DNA of 64,000 nt from Sphingorhabdus profundilacus (GTDB taxonomy: Bacteria > Pseudomonadota > Alphaproteobacteria > Sphingomonadales > Sphingomonadaceae), in the NCBI RefSeq assembly GCF_009769755.1, contig NZ_SDWJ01000001.1, forward strand, positions 1,054,001 through 1,118,000, read 5' to 3'. The notes under the pieces are model-generated. The model worked only from the letters and a program-made list of their open reading frames with translations. It searched no databases and had not been told where the DNA came from. Both the position numbers and the translations under genes were made by a program. Every line of letters begins with the position of its first letter. Position 1 is the first letter of the stretch. Shown here in pieces: positions 23,946 to 33,371 of this stretch.

Positions 23946-24455
23946 CTAAGGTTTCAAACCGGGGTTCAGTTTCATCATTTCTAATATAAAACTTTTCGGT
24001 TTTTTGAAGAATTTGCTTTTTCTGTTGATGTTCAGGCCAAGCAAAGCTGCCGCCTCCATGGCGAAATGCACGCAATTGCGGCTGTTCAGATTGTAGCTTT
24101 TGCCCGGCATGTTCCGCCATTTGTCTACGAATGTGATGAGCTTGGCATATTCAGAATCCGACAGGCGCAGCGAAAAATGCCGGTTGCTGCTGGCGATATA
24201 CTTATCGCCTTTGGTTTCGATCATGCCTTTGACCGACCCCATCAATATGGCGGGCGAAACGCTGACTGCGGTAAAGCCATAATTGGTATCGACCCTTTCC
24301 CCCGTGGAATCCACCTTACCTTCCAATTTGACGAATGCATGCGGGAAATGATCGCCAAAATCGTGGCTGTAGAAAGTCGCTACGACCTCGGCATAGGCCG
24401 AGCCCGAACTTAGGCATGCGCACAGAGCAGCAAATAGCGTAAAATACCGAAACAT
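23946..24455 (-). CDS. Secreted protein with papain-like-fold signature, function unknown
   Basis: A 169-residue protein with a signal peptide (residues 1-22, SAYAEV). After it comes a histidine in HFPHAFVKLEG and, near residue 127, NSRNCVHFAMEAAALLGLN. An early His followed by a late NC-hydrophobic helix resembles circularly permuted NlpC/P60 or LRAT-like cysteine peptidase folds, so Cys/His catalysis is possible. The C-terminus is lysine-rich. It converges on the glycosylase gene and stands alone. This fold assignment is my inference from the pattern. Confidence 0.65.
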   Translation of the reverse strand: MFRYFTLFAALCACLSSGSAYAEVVATFYSHDFGDHFPHAFVKLEGKVDSTGERVDTNYGFTAVSVSPAILMGSVKGMIETKGDKYIASSNRHFSLRLSDSEYAKLITFVDKWRNMPGKSYNLNSRNCVHFAMEAAALLGLNINRKSKFFKKPKSFILEMMKLNPGLKP

Positions 24456-24570
24456 TTGGACTCCTTGGTTGGTGCCGATTTATCCAGCCTTGTTGATAGT
24501 CGCAAGAAACAGTTGACGTTCACGTCAAATTGATGTGGCTGACACTTATGTAAACGGGAGAGTCGCCAAA

Positions 24571-25392
24571 ATGGCTGAAAAACAAAAAAGCATGTTTGTA
24601 ACCGGTGCTGCATCCGGTCTTGGTCGCGAAGTCGCGCGATATTTCGCCAATGTGGGGTGGTTCATTGGCCTTGCCGATGTCGACACTGCGGGACTTGCCG
24701 AAACTGCAAAAATGCTGCCACCCGGCATGTCATCAGTACACAAGCTTGACGTCACTGACCGGGCGCAATGGAAAAAGGCGGTGGCCGAATTTGGCAAACA
24801 TACCGGCGGCCAAATGACCGTGTTGTTTAACAATGCAGGAATTGGAACGGGCGGGCCGATACAGGAAATGACCGACGAAGACATTGACAGGATGATCGCC
24901 ATCAACCTGACCGGCGTCATAAGCGGCACACGCGCTTGCTTTGAATTTTTGAAAAACACACCCGATTCCTGCGTGCTTTACACCAGTTCGGCGGCGGGCA
25001 TTTATGGGTCGGCGGGGCTGAGTGTCTATAGCGCTACAAAATTCGCCGTGCGCGGTCTTGCCGAGGCCCATGACATTGAATGGCGCAAATTAGGCATCAA
25101 ATCCCGCAGCTTGATGCCCGGCTTCATTGACACCAACATCATCGGCGCCGTTGACGCAGGCAGCAATATGACCGGCAAAGAAAAGCTGCAGTCCGTGGGC
25201 ATCGAAGTCAGCCCTGTTTCGGTCATCGGCCCTGCTGCCTGGAATGCCATTCATGGCGAACAGGTACATACAACCGTAAACAAGATGGCCAAACAGCTCG
25301 CATTTTCAGCAAGGTGGTTTCCAAACCGCCTCCGCAAATCCCTTGGATTGATGGAAGGGTTGGGAAATATAGTGCAGGCTAAGCCGTCATAG
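24571..25392 (+). CDS. Short-chain dehydrogenase/reductase
   Basis: A 273-residue classical [18 protein letters not shown] (NAD(P)-binding TGxxxGxG), NNAG, the catalytic Ser in [10 protein letters not shown] and [10 protein letters not shown] (YxxxK). An aspartate after beta-2 ([10 protein letters not shown]) suggests NAD preference. The frame is open from a GTG at 24535, but the ATG at 24571 has GGGAGAG upstream. Its 3' end overlaps the convergent pterin dehydratase gene by 14 bases. Substrate unknown. Confidence 0.88.
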   Translation: MAEKQKSMFVTGAASGLGREVARYFANVGWFIGLADVDTAGLAETAKMLPPGMSSVHKLDVTDRAQWKKAVAEFGKHTGGQMTVLFNNAGIGTGGPIQEMTDEDIDRMIAINLTGVISGTRACFEFLKNTPDSCVLYTSSAAGIYGSAGLSVYSATKFAVRGLAEAHDIEWRKLGIKSRSLMPGFIDTNIIGAVDAGSNMTGKEKLQSVGIEVSPVSVIGPAAWNAIHGEQVHTTVNKMAKQLAFSARWFPNRLRKSLGLMEGLGNIVQAKPS

Positions 25393-25672
25393 CATCGATG
25401 GCATTCGCCATTTCGACATCGCGTTGAGATAAGCCGCCGGCATCATGGGTCGTCAGGTGAATTTCAACGCGATTATAAACATTGAACCATTCAGGGTGAT
25501 GATCAGCCTTTTCGGCCAAAATGGCGATGCGTGTCATAAAGCCGAAAGCCTGGGCGAAATCCTCAAATTTCAGCGTGCGTCGGATACCACCGGAGTCACT
25601 ATCATATGTCCATTTCGGCAAATGGTTCAGCGCCGTCGCCCTATCTTCATCGTTCAACTTTGACACCGCCAT
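25379..25672 (-). CDS. phhB: Pterin-4a-carbinolamine dehydratase
   Basis: A 97-residue protein carrying the complete PCD signature: [22 protein letters not shown], including the HHP active-site histidines. The family recycles the pterin cofactor of aromatic amino acid hydroxylases. The ATG at 25670-25672 is preceded by GGGAAA; a longer frame upstream is rejected. No phenylalanine hydroxylase gene is in the window, so a standalone role or another pterin enzyme is possible. It overlaps the convergent SDR gene at its 3' end. Confidence 0.92.
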   Translation of the reverse strand: MAVSKLNDEDRATALNHLPKWTYDSDSGGIRRTLKFEDFAQAFGFMTRIAILAEKADHHPEWFNVYNRVEIHLTTHDAGGLSQRDVEMANAIDAMTA

Positions 25673-25721
25673 ATATATTTCCCGATTTTGCAATTCACCA
25701 AAATCATGCCTATGTCGCCGC

Positions 25722-26333
25722 ATGACTGCACGTCAAGCCTATGCCCCTTTTATACGGCTCGAAAATGTCGCGATAAACCGCGGTAACCGGAGGGTATTGT
25801 CAGGCATGATGTTGGATGCAAATGCCGGTGACCTTATTTGGGTTAGAGGTGCAAATGGGTGCGGAAAGTCGACATTATTGCGAACAATTGCCGGATTGCT
25901 CGACATCACGTCGGGCCGGGCGGAGGTCGAGGGACGGGTAGCGCTGTCTGATGAGAATCTCGCGCTTGAACCCAATATGACCGTCGGCCATGCGCTTAAA
26001 TTCTGGGCTGATCTGGACGGCGGGACGCCTGCCGATTGTGACTCGGCGCTTTCAGAAATGGATTTGCTTTCTCTTTGCGATGTTCCGGTGCGCTATCTGT
26101 CGACAGGGCAAAAAAAGCGGGCAGGTCTGGCACGGGTGTTGTCATCAAATGCTGCAATCTGGTTGCTGGATGAACCCTATAATGGCCTTGATAGTGCCAG
26201 CAGCGCGCATTTGGATCGTGCCATTTTAAGGCATTTGGCGGCCGGTGGCCTAACCCTTCTCGCCGCGCACCAATCCCCGTCGATCAACATCACGCAAAGC
26301 CTGTTGCTGGACAGTTCAGGCCAGATGGCATGA
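25722..26333 (+). CDS. ccmA: Heme exporter ATP-binding protein CcmA
   Basis: A 203-residue ABC ATPase of the cytochrome c maturation system I, energising release of CcmE-bound heme. It has Walker [10 protein letters not shown], signature [14 protein letters not shown] and Walker [15 protein letters not shown], and ends with the switch histidine region LLAAHQ. The open frame extends far upstream, but the ATG at 25722 gives the family's length. ccmB overlaps by ATGA. The remaining ccm genes are not in the window, so the locus is split. Confidence 0.93.
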   Translation: MTARQAYAPFIRLENVAINRGNRRVLSGMMLDANAGDLIWVRGANGCGKSTLLRTIAGLLDITSGRAEVEGRVALSDENLALEPNMTVGHALKFWADLDGGTPADCDSALSEMDLLSLCDVPVRYLSTGQKKRAGLARVLSSNAAIWLLDEPYNGLDSASSAHLDRAILRHLAAGGLTLLAAHQSPSINITQSLLLDSSGQMA

Positions 26334-26977
26334 GGCATTTTCTGACCCTTGTCAGACGGGAAATCCGTTTGGCCTTGACGGGCGGTGGCATCTGGTTGCC
26401 CGTTATTTTCTATTTGGCGGTTGCAACGCTTTTCCCCTTTGTCACGGGTCCGGACAAGATGTTGCTTGCTCGCACCGGCGGCGGTATTTTGTGGATTGCG
26501 GCTTTGCTTTCAACGATATTGCCTATCGAACGTCTCATTTTGCCAGACCGCCAATCGGGCATGCTTGACCAATTGGCTATTCGTGGCTGGTCCGAAGAAG
26601 TGGTCGCTACTGTCAAGATCGTCGGTCAATTGGTCGCTTTTGCCATGCCCCTTTTGCTGGCGTCCATCATTGCATCGGCGTTGATAGGGCTGCCGGAAAC
26701 AAAAGTTTTGACCCTGCTCACCGGCCTTGCCATTGCGATGCCAGCGCTGTCGGGACTTTCTGTGACCATCTCCGCACTGACTGCGGGTCTTAACGGGGCG
26801 AGCGCACTGGGTGGCCTTTTACTTGTCCCGCTTGCCGTTCCGATTCTGATATTTGGTGCCGGAACATTGTCGGATACCCCCGGAAACGCCATGCAATTGC
26901 TTGCAGCCACATCAATTGTTATTGCCGTCCTATCACCTTTCGCCGCAGGGGCTGCGTTGCGCGCTGGGCGAAGTTAG
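26330..26977 (+). CDS. ccmB: Heme exporter protein CcmB
   Basis: A 215-residue integral membrane protein with about six hydrophobic helices (for example WLPVIFYLAVATLFPFV, IVGQLVAFAMPLLLASIIASALIG, LLAATSIVIAVLSPFAAGAAL). It contains the family stretch LERLIL-like PIERLILPDRQSGMLDQL. It is the permease partner of CcmA and overlaps its gene by four bases, with start ATGA. A small inverted repeat (GCCGTC...GACGGC, 26985-27007) lies just beyond the stop, across the end of the convergent SDR gene. Confidence 0.92.
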   Translation: MRHFLTLVRREIRLALTGGGIWLPVIFYLAVATLFPFVTGPDKMLLARTGGGILWIAALLSTILPIERLILPDRQSGMLDQLAIRGWSEEVVATVKIVGQLVAFAMPLLLASIIASALIGLPETKVLTLLTGLAIAMPALSGLSVTISALTAGLNGASALGGLLLVPLAVPILIFGAGTLSDTPGNAMQLLAATSIVIAVLSPFAAGAALRAGRS

Positions 26978-26991
26978 GGTCAGGGCCGTCG

Positions 26992-27825
26992 TCATTGCGA
27001 TGACGGCACCGCCAGTTTTTGGGCATATCCGCTGGCGACCATAGCTTCAACCATATCGAAAAGCCGATCGGGATATTGGGCTCTAAGAATCGGGATGTTC
27101 GCCTCCATTCCCTCGGCGATGACAATTTCCCGCTTCTTTTCGGCAACTGCGGTCCAGATCATATTGGCCACCACGGCCGGATCTATACCATTATCAATAG
27201 CCGCGTCGCTGCTACCTCGCACAGAACCGTCTGCGTTCAGTGCATTGCGCGAAACATTGGTGCGAACCGAGCCGGGTGCCACAACAAGCACCCCGACCCC
27301 CTGCCCTGCAATTTCACTTCTCAGCGCGTCGCTATAACCGACCAGTCCATGTTTCGCCGCGCAATACGCAGTACGTAACGGAACGCCTGCTTTTCCGGCA
27401 ACGCTCGATATCATCACAAGCTGACCCGATCCACGCTCCAGCATATGCCGCAGCACCGCCTGCGTAAGCGCAATCGGCGCCAGCAGGTCGACCGCGATGA
27501 TCCGGTCGTAAACCGAAAAATCCGTATCGATTGCCAAAGACCGTTGCGAAATGCCCGCATTATTCACCAAGACATCGATAGCGCCGCGAAACGCCACGGC
27601 CGCCTCCACCATTTTGGGCAATTTATCAAAATCCAACGTGTCGAATGGCAAGATGTGACACCTGTCAGGTGCACCGGACTCGCTTGCAACACGTTCCAGC
27701 TCAGGCAGATTCCGGCCCGATAAAATTGCCGAACCACCATCAGCGACAAAGGCTTTGACCAAAGCCTCCCCAATGCCAGAAGAGGCGCCGGTGACCCATG
27801 CTGTTTTTTCGTGCTGGTTCGTCAT
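26992..27825 (-). CDS. Short-chain dehydrogenase/reductase
   Basis: A 277-residue SDR with TGASSGIGEALV, NNAGIS, SSVAGKAG and YCAAKHGLVG (YxxxK with the adjacent Ser). An arginine after beta-2 (LSGRNLPEL) favours NADPH. GGGAG lies 7 bases before the ATG at 27823-27825; a much longer open frame overlapping the divergent nfu gene is rejected. The sequence resembles DHRS7-like or acetoin-type reductases, but the substrate cannot be assigned. Confidence 0.88.
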   Translation of the reverse strand: MTNQHEKTAWVTGASSGIGEALVKAFVADGGSAILSGRNLPELERVASESGAPDRCHILPFDTLDFDKLPKMVEAAVAFRGAIDVLVNNAGISQRSLAIDTDFSVYDRIIAVDLLAPIALTQAVLRHMLERGSGQLVMISSVAGKAGVPLRTAYCAAKHGLVGYSDALRSEIAGQGVGVLVVAPGSVRTNVSRNALNADGSVRGSSDAAIDNGIDPAVVANMIWTAVAEKKREIVIAEGMEANIPILRAQYPDRLFDMVEAMVASGYAQKLAVPSSQ

Positions 27826-27924
27826 TTCCATTCTCCCAAATCTGTCGTTCGGGATGACAGTTGCTTGTCCCCTGTCAAGGAAAACTCGCTTGCACTTTGC
27901 CCGCGCCGGCACCACATATGGCGG

Positions 27925-28500
27925 ATGCTCATAGAAACCGAACTGACACCCAACCCTGCCACCATTAAATTTCTGCCCGGGCAGATCGTGATGGAAAATG
28001 GCACTCGTGATTTTGCCGACCCCGAAGAGGCGTCTGCATCGCCGCTGGCGGAGGCGCTTTTCGGACTGGGTGACGTGACCGGGGTATTTTTCGGGCGCGA
28101 ATTTATTTCGGTAACGGCCGCACCGGGTGTTGAATGGGCAGTTTTGAAACCGGATGTTCTTGGCATATTGCTTGACCATTTCAGCGCCAACATGCCTTTA
28201 TTTCATGCACCTGCCGCTGGTTTTTCGGTTCCGTCCGCGCAAGCAGACTATCCACTTGATGACCCGGCAGATGAAGATATTGTTGTCCAGATCAAGGAAC
28301 TTATCGAAACCCGTGTCCGACCTGCGGTCGCCAATGATGGCGGTGACATCGTATATCGCGGATTTCAGAAAGGTGTTGTCTTCCTTCAAATGCAGGGCGC
28401 CTGTTCGGGCTGCCCTTCATCTTCGGCTACTCTGAAAAATGGCATTGAACAGCTTTTGAAACATTATGTGCCAGAAGTAACTGAAGTACGCGCCGCCTGA
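27925..28500 (+). CDS. nfuA: Nfu-type iron-sulfur cluster scaffold/carrier
   Basis: A 191-residue protein with an N-terminal Nfu_N domain (ETELTPNPATIKFLPG) and a C-terminal NifU-like domain carrying the cluster-binding CxxC in GACSGCPSSSATLKNGIE. It delivers Fe-S clusters to apo-enzymes; MiaB, encoded 3.5 kb downstream, is a plausible client. The chosen ATG has only a weak GCGG upstream. It is divergent from an SDR and followed by a nitroreductase and tsaB, an arrangement seen in other alphaproteobacteria. Confidence 0.93.
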   Translation: MLIETELTPNPATIKFLPGQIVMENGTRDFADPEEASASPLAEALFGLGDVTGVFFGREFISVTAAPGVEWAVLKPDVLGILLDHFSANMPLFHAPAAGFSVPSAQADYPLDDPADEDIVVQIKELIETRVRPAVANDGGDIVYRGFQKGVVFLQMQGACSGCPSSSATLKNGIEQLLKHYVPEVTEVRAA

Positions 28501-28532
28501 TTTTGCCGAAATATGGAAAGCATCCTGAAATA

Positions 28533-29123
28533 ATGACAGCCCCTTTGAACAATGCCGCTTTGGACCAGTTATTTAGTAAAGCGCGAACCTATAACGGCTA
28601 TTTGGACAAGGCGGTCAGCAAGGATCAATTGACCGCTATTTGGGACTTGATGAAATTTGGTCCAACCTCAGCCAACTGCCTTCCTGCCCGCATTGTCTGG
28701 TGTGTCAGTCAAGAGGCGAAGGAAAAACTTGCGGCCCTGTCGGTGCCAGCCAATGGCGAGAAAATCTTAAAAGCACCCGTTTCCGTTATCATCGGTATGG
28801 ACATGGAATTCTATGAACAATTACCTGAATTATTCCCGCATACCGATGCCCGCAGTTGGTTTGTTGGCAATGATGACTTGATCGCAAAAACCGCATTCCG
28901 CAATTCAAGCCTGCAAGGGGGCTATTTCATAATGGCGGCGCGTGCTCTCGGCCTTGATACTGGCCCGATGTCGGGTTTCAACAATGACGCGGTTGATGAG
29001 GCCTTTTTTGCCGACAGTCAGGTTAAGTCCAATTTCATATCGACGCTGGGCTATGGCGACCCTGCCAGCATATTTGAACGCAGCCCGCGGCCGGAATTTG
29101 ATCGTTTCAATAAAATCGCCTGA
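28533..29123 (+). CDS. Nitroreductase-family protein, RutE-like malonic semialdehyde reductase
   Basis: A 196-residue flavin reductase of the RutE/HadB-like nitroreductase family: FGPTSANCLPARIVWC (FMN-binding S/N/R segment), AFRNSSLQGGYFIMAARALGLDTGPMSGF and FISTLGYGDP. RutE reduces malonic semialdehyde from pyrimidine breakdown in E. coli; here no rut genes adjoin, so a general detoxification role is equally likely. The open frame begins at a TTG at 28503; the ATG at 28533 matches family length. The Shine-Dalgarno is weak. Confidence 0.85.
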   Translation: MTAPLNNAALDQLFSKARTYNGYLDKAVSKDQLTAIWDLMKFGPTSANCLPARIVWCVSQEAKEKLAALSVPANGEKILKAPVSVIIGMDMEFYEQLPELFPHTDARSWFVGNDDLIAKTAFRNSSLQGGYFIMAARALGLDTGPMSGFNNDAVDEAFFADSQVKSNFISTLGYGDPASIFERSPRPEFDRFNKIA

Positions 29124-29140
29124 TTGGTCTGGTCCGGTTC

Positions 29141-29749
29141 ATGCGTACTCTTGTCATTGATACCGCGACAAAGGCTTGTTCCGTCGCTTTATTCCATGGC
29201 CAAAGCCTGTTGGCCGCCAGCTATGACGTAATTGGCAGAGGTCACGCCGAACACCTGTTGCCACTGATCGCCGCGTTGCCCGAACGTGGCCGGGCCGACC
29301 AGATCATGGTTGATGTCGGACCCGGCAGCTTTACTGGCATCAGAATTGGCGTTGCGGCTGCAAAAGCGCTGGGCCTTGCCTGGGAGGTTCCTGTAAATGG
29401 CTATGGATGCCTGTCTTTAGTGGCGGCAATGGCGCTCGAAAAATGCCCCGATGCCACGGCGGTCGATATTGTAATGACAGGCGGGCATGGTGAATATTTC
29501 TTTGGTAGTTTTAACGCGACCGCTAGTTCCATTTCGCCGACTATATCAATCAAGCCGGATGCCATCTCAGCCAAGTCCCGCGCGCCCCTTATCAGTGGAG
29601 ATTTTGATCCGAAAATCTTAGGGAAATCATGGATCGATCTTTTACCGGATGCGAAAAAATGGCATTTGATAACTGATTTGCCCATGCTTATGCCCACCCC
29701 TGTCTATGGCCGCGCACCGGATGCAAAGCCCCTAATGGTGCCGGCATGA
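29141..29749 (+). CDS. tsaB: tRNA threonylcarbamoyladenosine biosynthesis protein TsaB
   Basis: A 202-residue ASKHA-fold protein with the N-terminal VIDTATKACSVAL and GPGSFTGIRIGVAAAKALG, the TsaB signature. It is the scaffold of the TsaBDE complex making t6A37 on ANN-decoding tRNAs. The stop overlaps rimI as ATGA, the classic tsaB-rimI pair. The C-terminal half is short, as in other alphaproteobacteria. Confidence 0.95.
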   Translation: MRTLVIDTATKACSVALFHGQSLLAASYDVIGRGHAEHLLPLIAALPERGRADQIMVDVGPGSFTGIRIGVAAAKALGLAWEVPVNGYGCLSLVAAMALEKCPDATAVDIVMTGGHGEYFFGSFNATASSISPTISIKPDAISAKSRAPLISGDFDPKILGKSWIDLLPDAKKWHLITDLPMLMPTPVYGRAPDAKPLMVPA

Positions 29750-30201
29750 TCGAAATCGTCGAGGGCGATGCTGCGGACATTGCATCCATCATGCCCATAA
29801 TGGGGGATGCGTTCGACCCTTCTTTCGGGGAAGCGTGGACCGCGGCGCAGTGCCTTTCCGCGCTGGCTATGCCGGATTGCCAAATGTTGGTTGCAAAATC
29901 CGGAACATCCATTCTTGGTTTCTCGATAAGTCGGTGGGTTTTGGACACGGAAGAACTGCTGATGATTGGTGTTGCACAAAATTGGCAACGGCAGAAAATA
30001 GGTAGCTTGTTACTGCAAGAAACCATAAAAAAGGCCTTGATCGGAAATAGAACTCAATTATTTCTTGAATGCCGCGAAGGAAATAACGCGATGGCGTTTT
30101 ACAGCAACATCGGTTTTGAACCTATTGGCCGTCGTCAAAAATATTATAACAGCATTGAAGGGCAAAGGCCCGATGCAATTACAATGGCTTACAAACTATA
30201 G
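29746..30201 (+). CDS. rimI: RimI-like GNAT N-acetyltransferase
   Basis: A 151-residue GNAT protein: LLMIGVAQNWQRQKIGSLLLQETI contains the acetyl-CoA loop (Q/RxxGxG-like QRQKIG), followed by LECREGNNAMAFYSNIGFEPIGRR. RimI acetylates the N-terminus of S18. It overlaps tsaB. The AT-rich 3' part differs slightly from its neighbours in codon use but remains in family. Confidence 0.92.
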   Translation: MIEIVEGDAADIASIMPIMGDAFDPSFGEAWTAAQCLSALAMPDCQMLVAKSGTSILGFSISRWVLDTEELLMIGVAQNWQRQKIGSLLLQETIKKALIGNRTQLFLECREGNNAMAFYSNIGFEPIGRRQKYYNSIEGQRPDAITMAYKL

Positions 30202-30279
30202 TATTATTGACTTGATGTGACATCGCCTATAACTCGTTTTTTGCTAGTAAAAACAAAAATGGGGTCAAGGAGATTTTAG

Positions 30280-30714
30280 ATGTCACAAGAAAGTATCGAT
30301 GCAGCGGAATTGCTCATCACTTTAACCGCCGATATAGTTGCGGCACATGTAAGTAATAACAGCGTAGCAGTTTCGGACGTGCCGACATTGATCGGAAATG
30401 TACACGCCGCACTCGCCGGATTATCGGCCGAGGTAGTGGTTGCCGAAGCTGCTTTGGAACCTGCTGTACCAATCCGTACTTCAATCAAGAAAGATTATAT
30501 CGTTTGTCTTGAAGACGGCAAAAAACTGAAAATGCTGAAGCGGCACCTTATGACGCATTATGGCATGACGCCTGAAGATTATCGCGCAAAATGGGGTCTG
30601 GCCGCGGACTATCCGATGGTGGCCCCCGCCTACGCCGAACAACGCCGTGTTTTGGCAAAGGCAATTGGACTTGGCCGGGCACCCGGATCGGGCCGCAAGA
30701 AAAAGGTAAAATAA
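30280..30714 (+). CDS. mucR: MucR/Ros-family transcriptional regulator
   Basis: A 144-residue zinc-finger regulator typical of alphaproteobacteria. The core YIVCLEDGKKLKMLKRHLMTHYG followed by YRAKWGLAADYPMVAPAYAEQRR is the MucR signature, and the C-terminus is basic (GSGRKKKVK). The first 60 residues form the oligomerisation helix region (ITLTADIVAAHVSNNSV). MucR acts as an H-NS-like silencer or cell-cycle regulator in relatives. AGGAG precedes the ATG; a terminator follows, making it monocistronic between rimI and fur. Confidence 0.95.
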   Translation: MSQESIDAAELLITLTADIVAAHVSNNSVAVSDVPTLIGNVHAALAGLSAEVVVAEAALEPAVPIRTSIKKDYIVCLEDGKKLKMLKRHLMTHYGMTPEDYRAKWGLAADYPMVAPAYAEQRRVLAKAIGLGRAPGSGRKKKVK

Positions 30715-30762
30715 TAAATACGCTGCCAATAGCAACGTCTTCATTATGAAGAAAAAGTTGAA

Positions 30763-30788
30763 GGCCGGGTTTTAGCCCGGCCTTTTTC
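30763..30788 (+). terminator. Rho-independent terminator after mucR
   Basis: GGCCGGG (30763-30769) pairs with CCCGGCC (30776-30782) and is followed by TTTTTC. Confidence 0.92.
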
Positions 30789-30823
30789 TTTGACGAATCG
30801 CGGGGCCGCACTAAACATCGTCA

Positions 30824-31249
30824 ATGATGGACACGAAAATCGATATTGAGGCATTGTGCCAGGAACGCGGCCTCCGCATAACAGACCAACGTCGCGTGAT
30901 CGCCCGTGTGATATCAGACGCCGTCGACCATCCCGACGTCGAAGAACTTTATCGGCGGTCATCGGCCATCGACCCCAAAATCTCGATCGCAACAGTGTAT
31001 CGAACGGTGCGCCTGTTCGAAGAAGCAGGGATATTGGATCGCCATGATTTTGGCGATGGCCGCGCGCGTTATGAAGCCTCACCCGAAGCGCATCATGACC
31101 ATTTAATCGATGTAGAAACCGGCAAAGTTGTCGAATTTGTCGACCCCGAACTTGAGGCACTTCAAAAAATCATTGCCGAACGGCTTGGCTATCGCCTGGT
31201 CGATCACCGGATGGAGCTTTATGGCGTCGCCATCGACCGTAAGGATTGA
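30824..31249 (+). CDS. fur: Fur-family metal-responsive regulator
   Basis: A 141-residue ferric uptake regulator family protein. The N-terminal winged helix (ITDQRRVIARVI...PKISIATVYRTVRLFEEAGIL) is followed by the metal-binding HHDHLIDVETGKVVEFVDPELE segment. The C-terminal CxxC zinc sites of E. coli Fur are absent, as in many alphaproteobacterial Fur/Mur proteins, so whether it senses iron or manganese is open. The acyltransferase gene plsC starts inside its last 29 bases, suggesting coupled translation. Confidence 0.92.
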   Translation: MMDTKIDIEALCQERGLRITDQRRVIARVISDAVDHPDVEELYRRSSAIDPKISIATVYRTVRLFEEAGILDRHDFGDGRARYEASPEAHHDHLIDVETGKVVEFVDPELEALQKIIAERLGYRLVDHRMELYGVAIDRKD

Positions 31250-32021
31250 TCGGCGTAATCTTGCCGCTTTGATCGCGGGCCAGTTTATGTTCCTTTTCAG
31301 GCTTCTGCTGATGATCGGCAGCTTGATCGTCGGCCTTTTGTTACACAATATATGGCGTTTGTTCCGGCAAGATTCGCCTTGGCCGCGGCTTTTTTTGCTC
31401 TCGATCAGTTGGACCAGTGGAATAGCCACGGCGACAACCGGTACGCGAATTCGAAGAAACGTCTTTTACGCGGCGAATCATCACAGCTGGATAGATATTC
31501 CGGTCATGTCCGGGGTGACCGGCTGCACTTTTGTCGCCAATGATGGTATCGAAAGCTGGCCATTGATCGGCTGGCTTTGCAAAATCAACAATACTATTTT
31601 TGTCAGTCGCGAAAACAGGTTAAGCGTTGGCGACCAGGTTGATGAATTGCGTTCAGCCATGACAAGTGACCAGCCGGTAACGATTTTCCCGGAAGGTACC
31701 ACCCATGACGGCACGGGACTTTTGCCGTTTAAGCCTTCTCTTTTCGCGGCACTTGTCCCTCCTCCCCCCGGCATGTTGGTACAGCCTGTCTATATCAACT
31801 ATGGTCTCCATACCCGGCGCATCGCGTGGATCGGCGACGAAAAGGTGACCGATAATTTCTGGCGGCTTCTATCCTATCTCAAGCCGATAACCGCGACCCT
31901 CCATTTTCTCGACCCTTTTGATCCAGCCCATTATCCTGACCGCAAAGCCATTTCGGCAGAGGTTCGTGCACGTATCGGTTCGGCGATGGAGGCTGGCGGC
32001 CCCCTATCGCGCTATGTATAG
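31221..32021 (+). CDS. plsC: 1-acyl-sn-glycerol-3-phosphate acyltransferase
   Basis: A 266-residue membrane-associated acyltransferase with motif I NHHSWIDIP (HX4D), motif III FPEGTTHDG and a preceding hydrophobic helix (FMFLFRLLLMIGSLIVGLLL). It converts lysophosphatidic acid to phosphatidic acid in phospholipid synthesis. The ATG at 31221 has GGAG four bases upstream and lies within the fur 3' end; a longer upstream frame is less likely. Part of the conserved fur-plsC-miaB-phoH-ybeY-corC run. Confidence 0.93.
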   Translation: MASPSTVRIDRRNLAALIAGQFMFLFRLLLMIGSLIVGLLLHNIWRLFRQDSPWPRLFLLSISWTSGIATATTGTRIRRNVFYAANHHSWIDIPVMSGVTGCTFVANDGIESWPLIGWLCKINNTIFVSRENRLSVGDQVDELRSAMTSDQPVTIFPEGTTHDGTGLLPFKPSLFAALVPPPPGMLVQPVYINYGLHTRRIAWIGDEKVTDNFWRLLSYLKPITATLHFLDPFDPAHYPDRKAISAEVRARIGSAMEAGGPLSRYV

Positions 32022-32030
32022 GCGCTCGTC

Positions 32031-33371
32031 ATGAGCATGAATTCACCCAAAACCTACTCGATCAAAAATTACGGCTGCCAGATGAATGTTTATGATGGCG
32101 AGCGGATGGCCGAATTGTTCGATGCACAAGGCATGATCGCGGCCGATGACAAAAATGACGCAGATCTGGTCGTGCTGAACACCTGCCATATTCGCGAAAA
32201 AGCGGCTGAGAAGGTCTATTCTGAAATCGGAAGGCTCGGCAAAACGAGCCGAAACCCCGGCGGCCCAATGATCGCAATCGCCGGGTGCGTCGCCCAGGCC
32301 GAAGGAAGTGAGATCAGCCGACGTGCCCCAACGGTCGACATTGTTGTGGGACCACAGGCCTATCATAACTTACCGCAAATGATTGCTGATGCCGCCGCCG
32401 GTAAAAAGGCGGTGGACCTCGATCTGCCCGGCCTCGACAAATTTTCGCAGCTTCCTTCTTTACGAAAAACAGGGGCATCGGCGTTTTTGACTGTACAGGA
32501 AGGCTGCGACAAATTCTGTACCTATTGCGTCGTGCCCTATACCCGCGGCGCCGAAGTATCGCGTAGCTGGCGCGCGCTGATCGACGAGGCCAAGGCACTG
32601 GTCGACGGCGGCGCAAAGGAAATCACATTGCTCGGGCAAAATGTGAATGCGTGGACCGGGGAAGATGACACAGGCAAAATGCAGGGGCTGGACGGGCTGA
32701 TCCGGGCACTGGACCGGGTGGAGGGTATCAAACGGATACGGTACATGACCAGCCACCCCAATGACATGACGGACGGTTTGATTGCGGCGCATGGCGATGT
32801 CGAAAAGCTTATGCCTTTCCTGCACCTACCGGTACAGTCAGGGTCAGACCCCATTTTAAAAGCCATGAATCGCAGCCACAGTCGCGATAGCTATCTTGTA
32901 ATTCTGGACAGGGTCCGGTCCATTCGTCCCGACATCGCGCTTTCGGGAGATTTTATTGTCGGCTTCCCCGGCGAAAGTGACGCGGACTTCGCCGACACAC
33001 TTAGCCTAGTCAAAACAGTTGGCTACGCACAGGCATTCTCTTTCAAATACAGCCCACGGCCCGGAACACCGGCGGCAGATATGATCGACCAGATACCTTC
33101 GGATGTCATGGACCAGCGCCTGCAGCAGTTACAGGCCCAGTTGATGGCAGATCAATCAGCCTTCAACGCCAAAATGGCAGGAACGACCTGTGAAGTGTTG
33201 CTTGAAAGACCGGGAAAATTGCCCGGACAATTAATTGGTAAATCTCCGTGGATGCAATCGGTGCATGTGCTTGCGCCAGAGCTTGGTATCGGCGATATTG
33301 TGACCGTCGACATTACCGAGTCTGGACCATTAAGTTTGAAAGGCGAACCCGATATGAGAGCAGCGGCCTGA
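32031..33371 (+). CDS. miaB: tRNA-2-methylthio-N6-dimethylallyladenosine synthase
   Basis: A 446-residue radical-SAM methylthiotransferase modifying A37 of tRNAs reading UNN codons. Cysteines 16, 52 and 86 (GCQMN, NTC, AGC) form the auxiliary cluster site, and Cys159/163/166 (CDKFCTYC) the radical-SAM cluster. A C-terminal TRAM domain ends the protein. phoH begins at the very next base after its stop codon, so the two are co-translated. The start could be either ATG at 32031 or 32037. Confidence 0.97.
   Translation: MSMNSPKTYSIKNYGCQMNVYDGERMAELFDAQGMIAADDKNDADLVVLNTCHIREKAAEKVYSEIGRLGKTSRNPGGPMIAIAGCVAQAEGSEISRRAPTVDIVVGPQAYHNLPQMIADAAAGKKAVDLDLPGLDKFSQLPSLRKTGASAFLTVQEGCDKFCTYCVVPYTRGAEVSRSWRALIDEAKALVDGGAKEITLLGQNVNAWTGEDDTGKMQGLDGLIRALDRVEGIKRIRYMTSHPNDMTDGLIAAHGDVEKLMPFLHLPVQSGSDPILKAMNRSHSRDSYLVILDRVRSIRPDIALSGDFIVGFPGESDADFADTLSLVKTVGYAQAFSFKYSPRPGTPAADMIDQIPSDVMDQRLQQLQAQLMADQSAFNAKMAGTTCEVLLERPGKLPGQLIGKSPWMQSVHVLAPELGIGDIVTVDITESGPLSLKGEPDMRAAA

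Noticed and set aside
27826-28179. Long N-terminal extension of the SDR at 26992-27825
   Set aside because: It overlaps the divergent nfu gene and its promoter gap; GGAG places the start at 27825.
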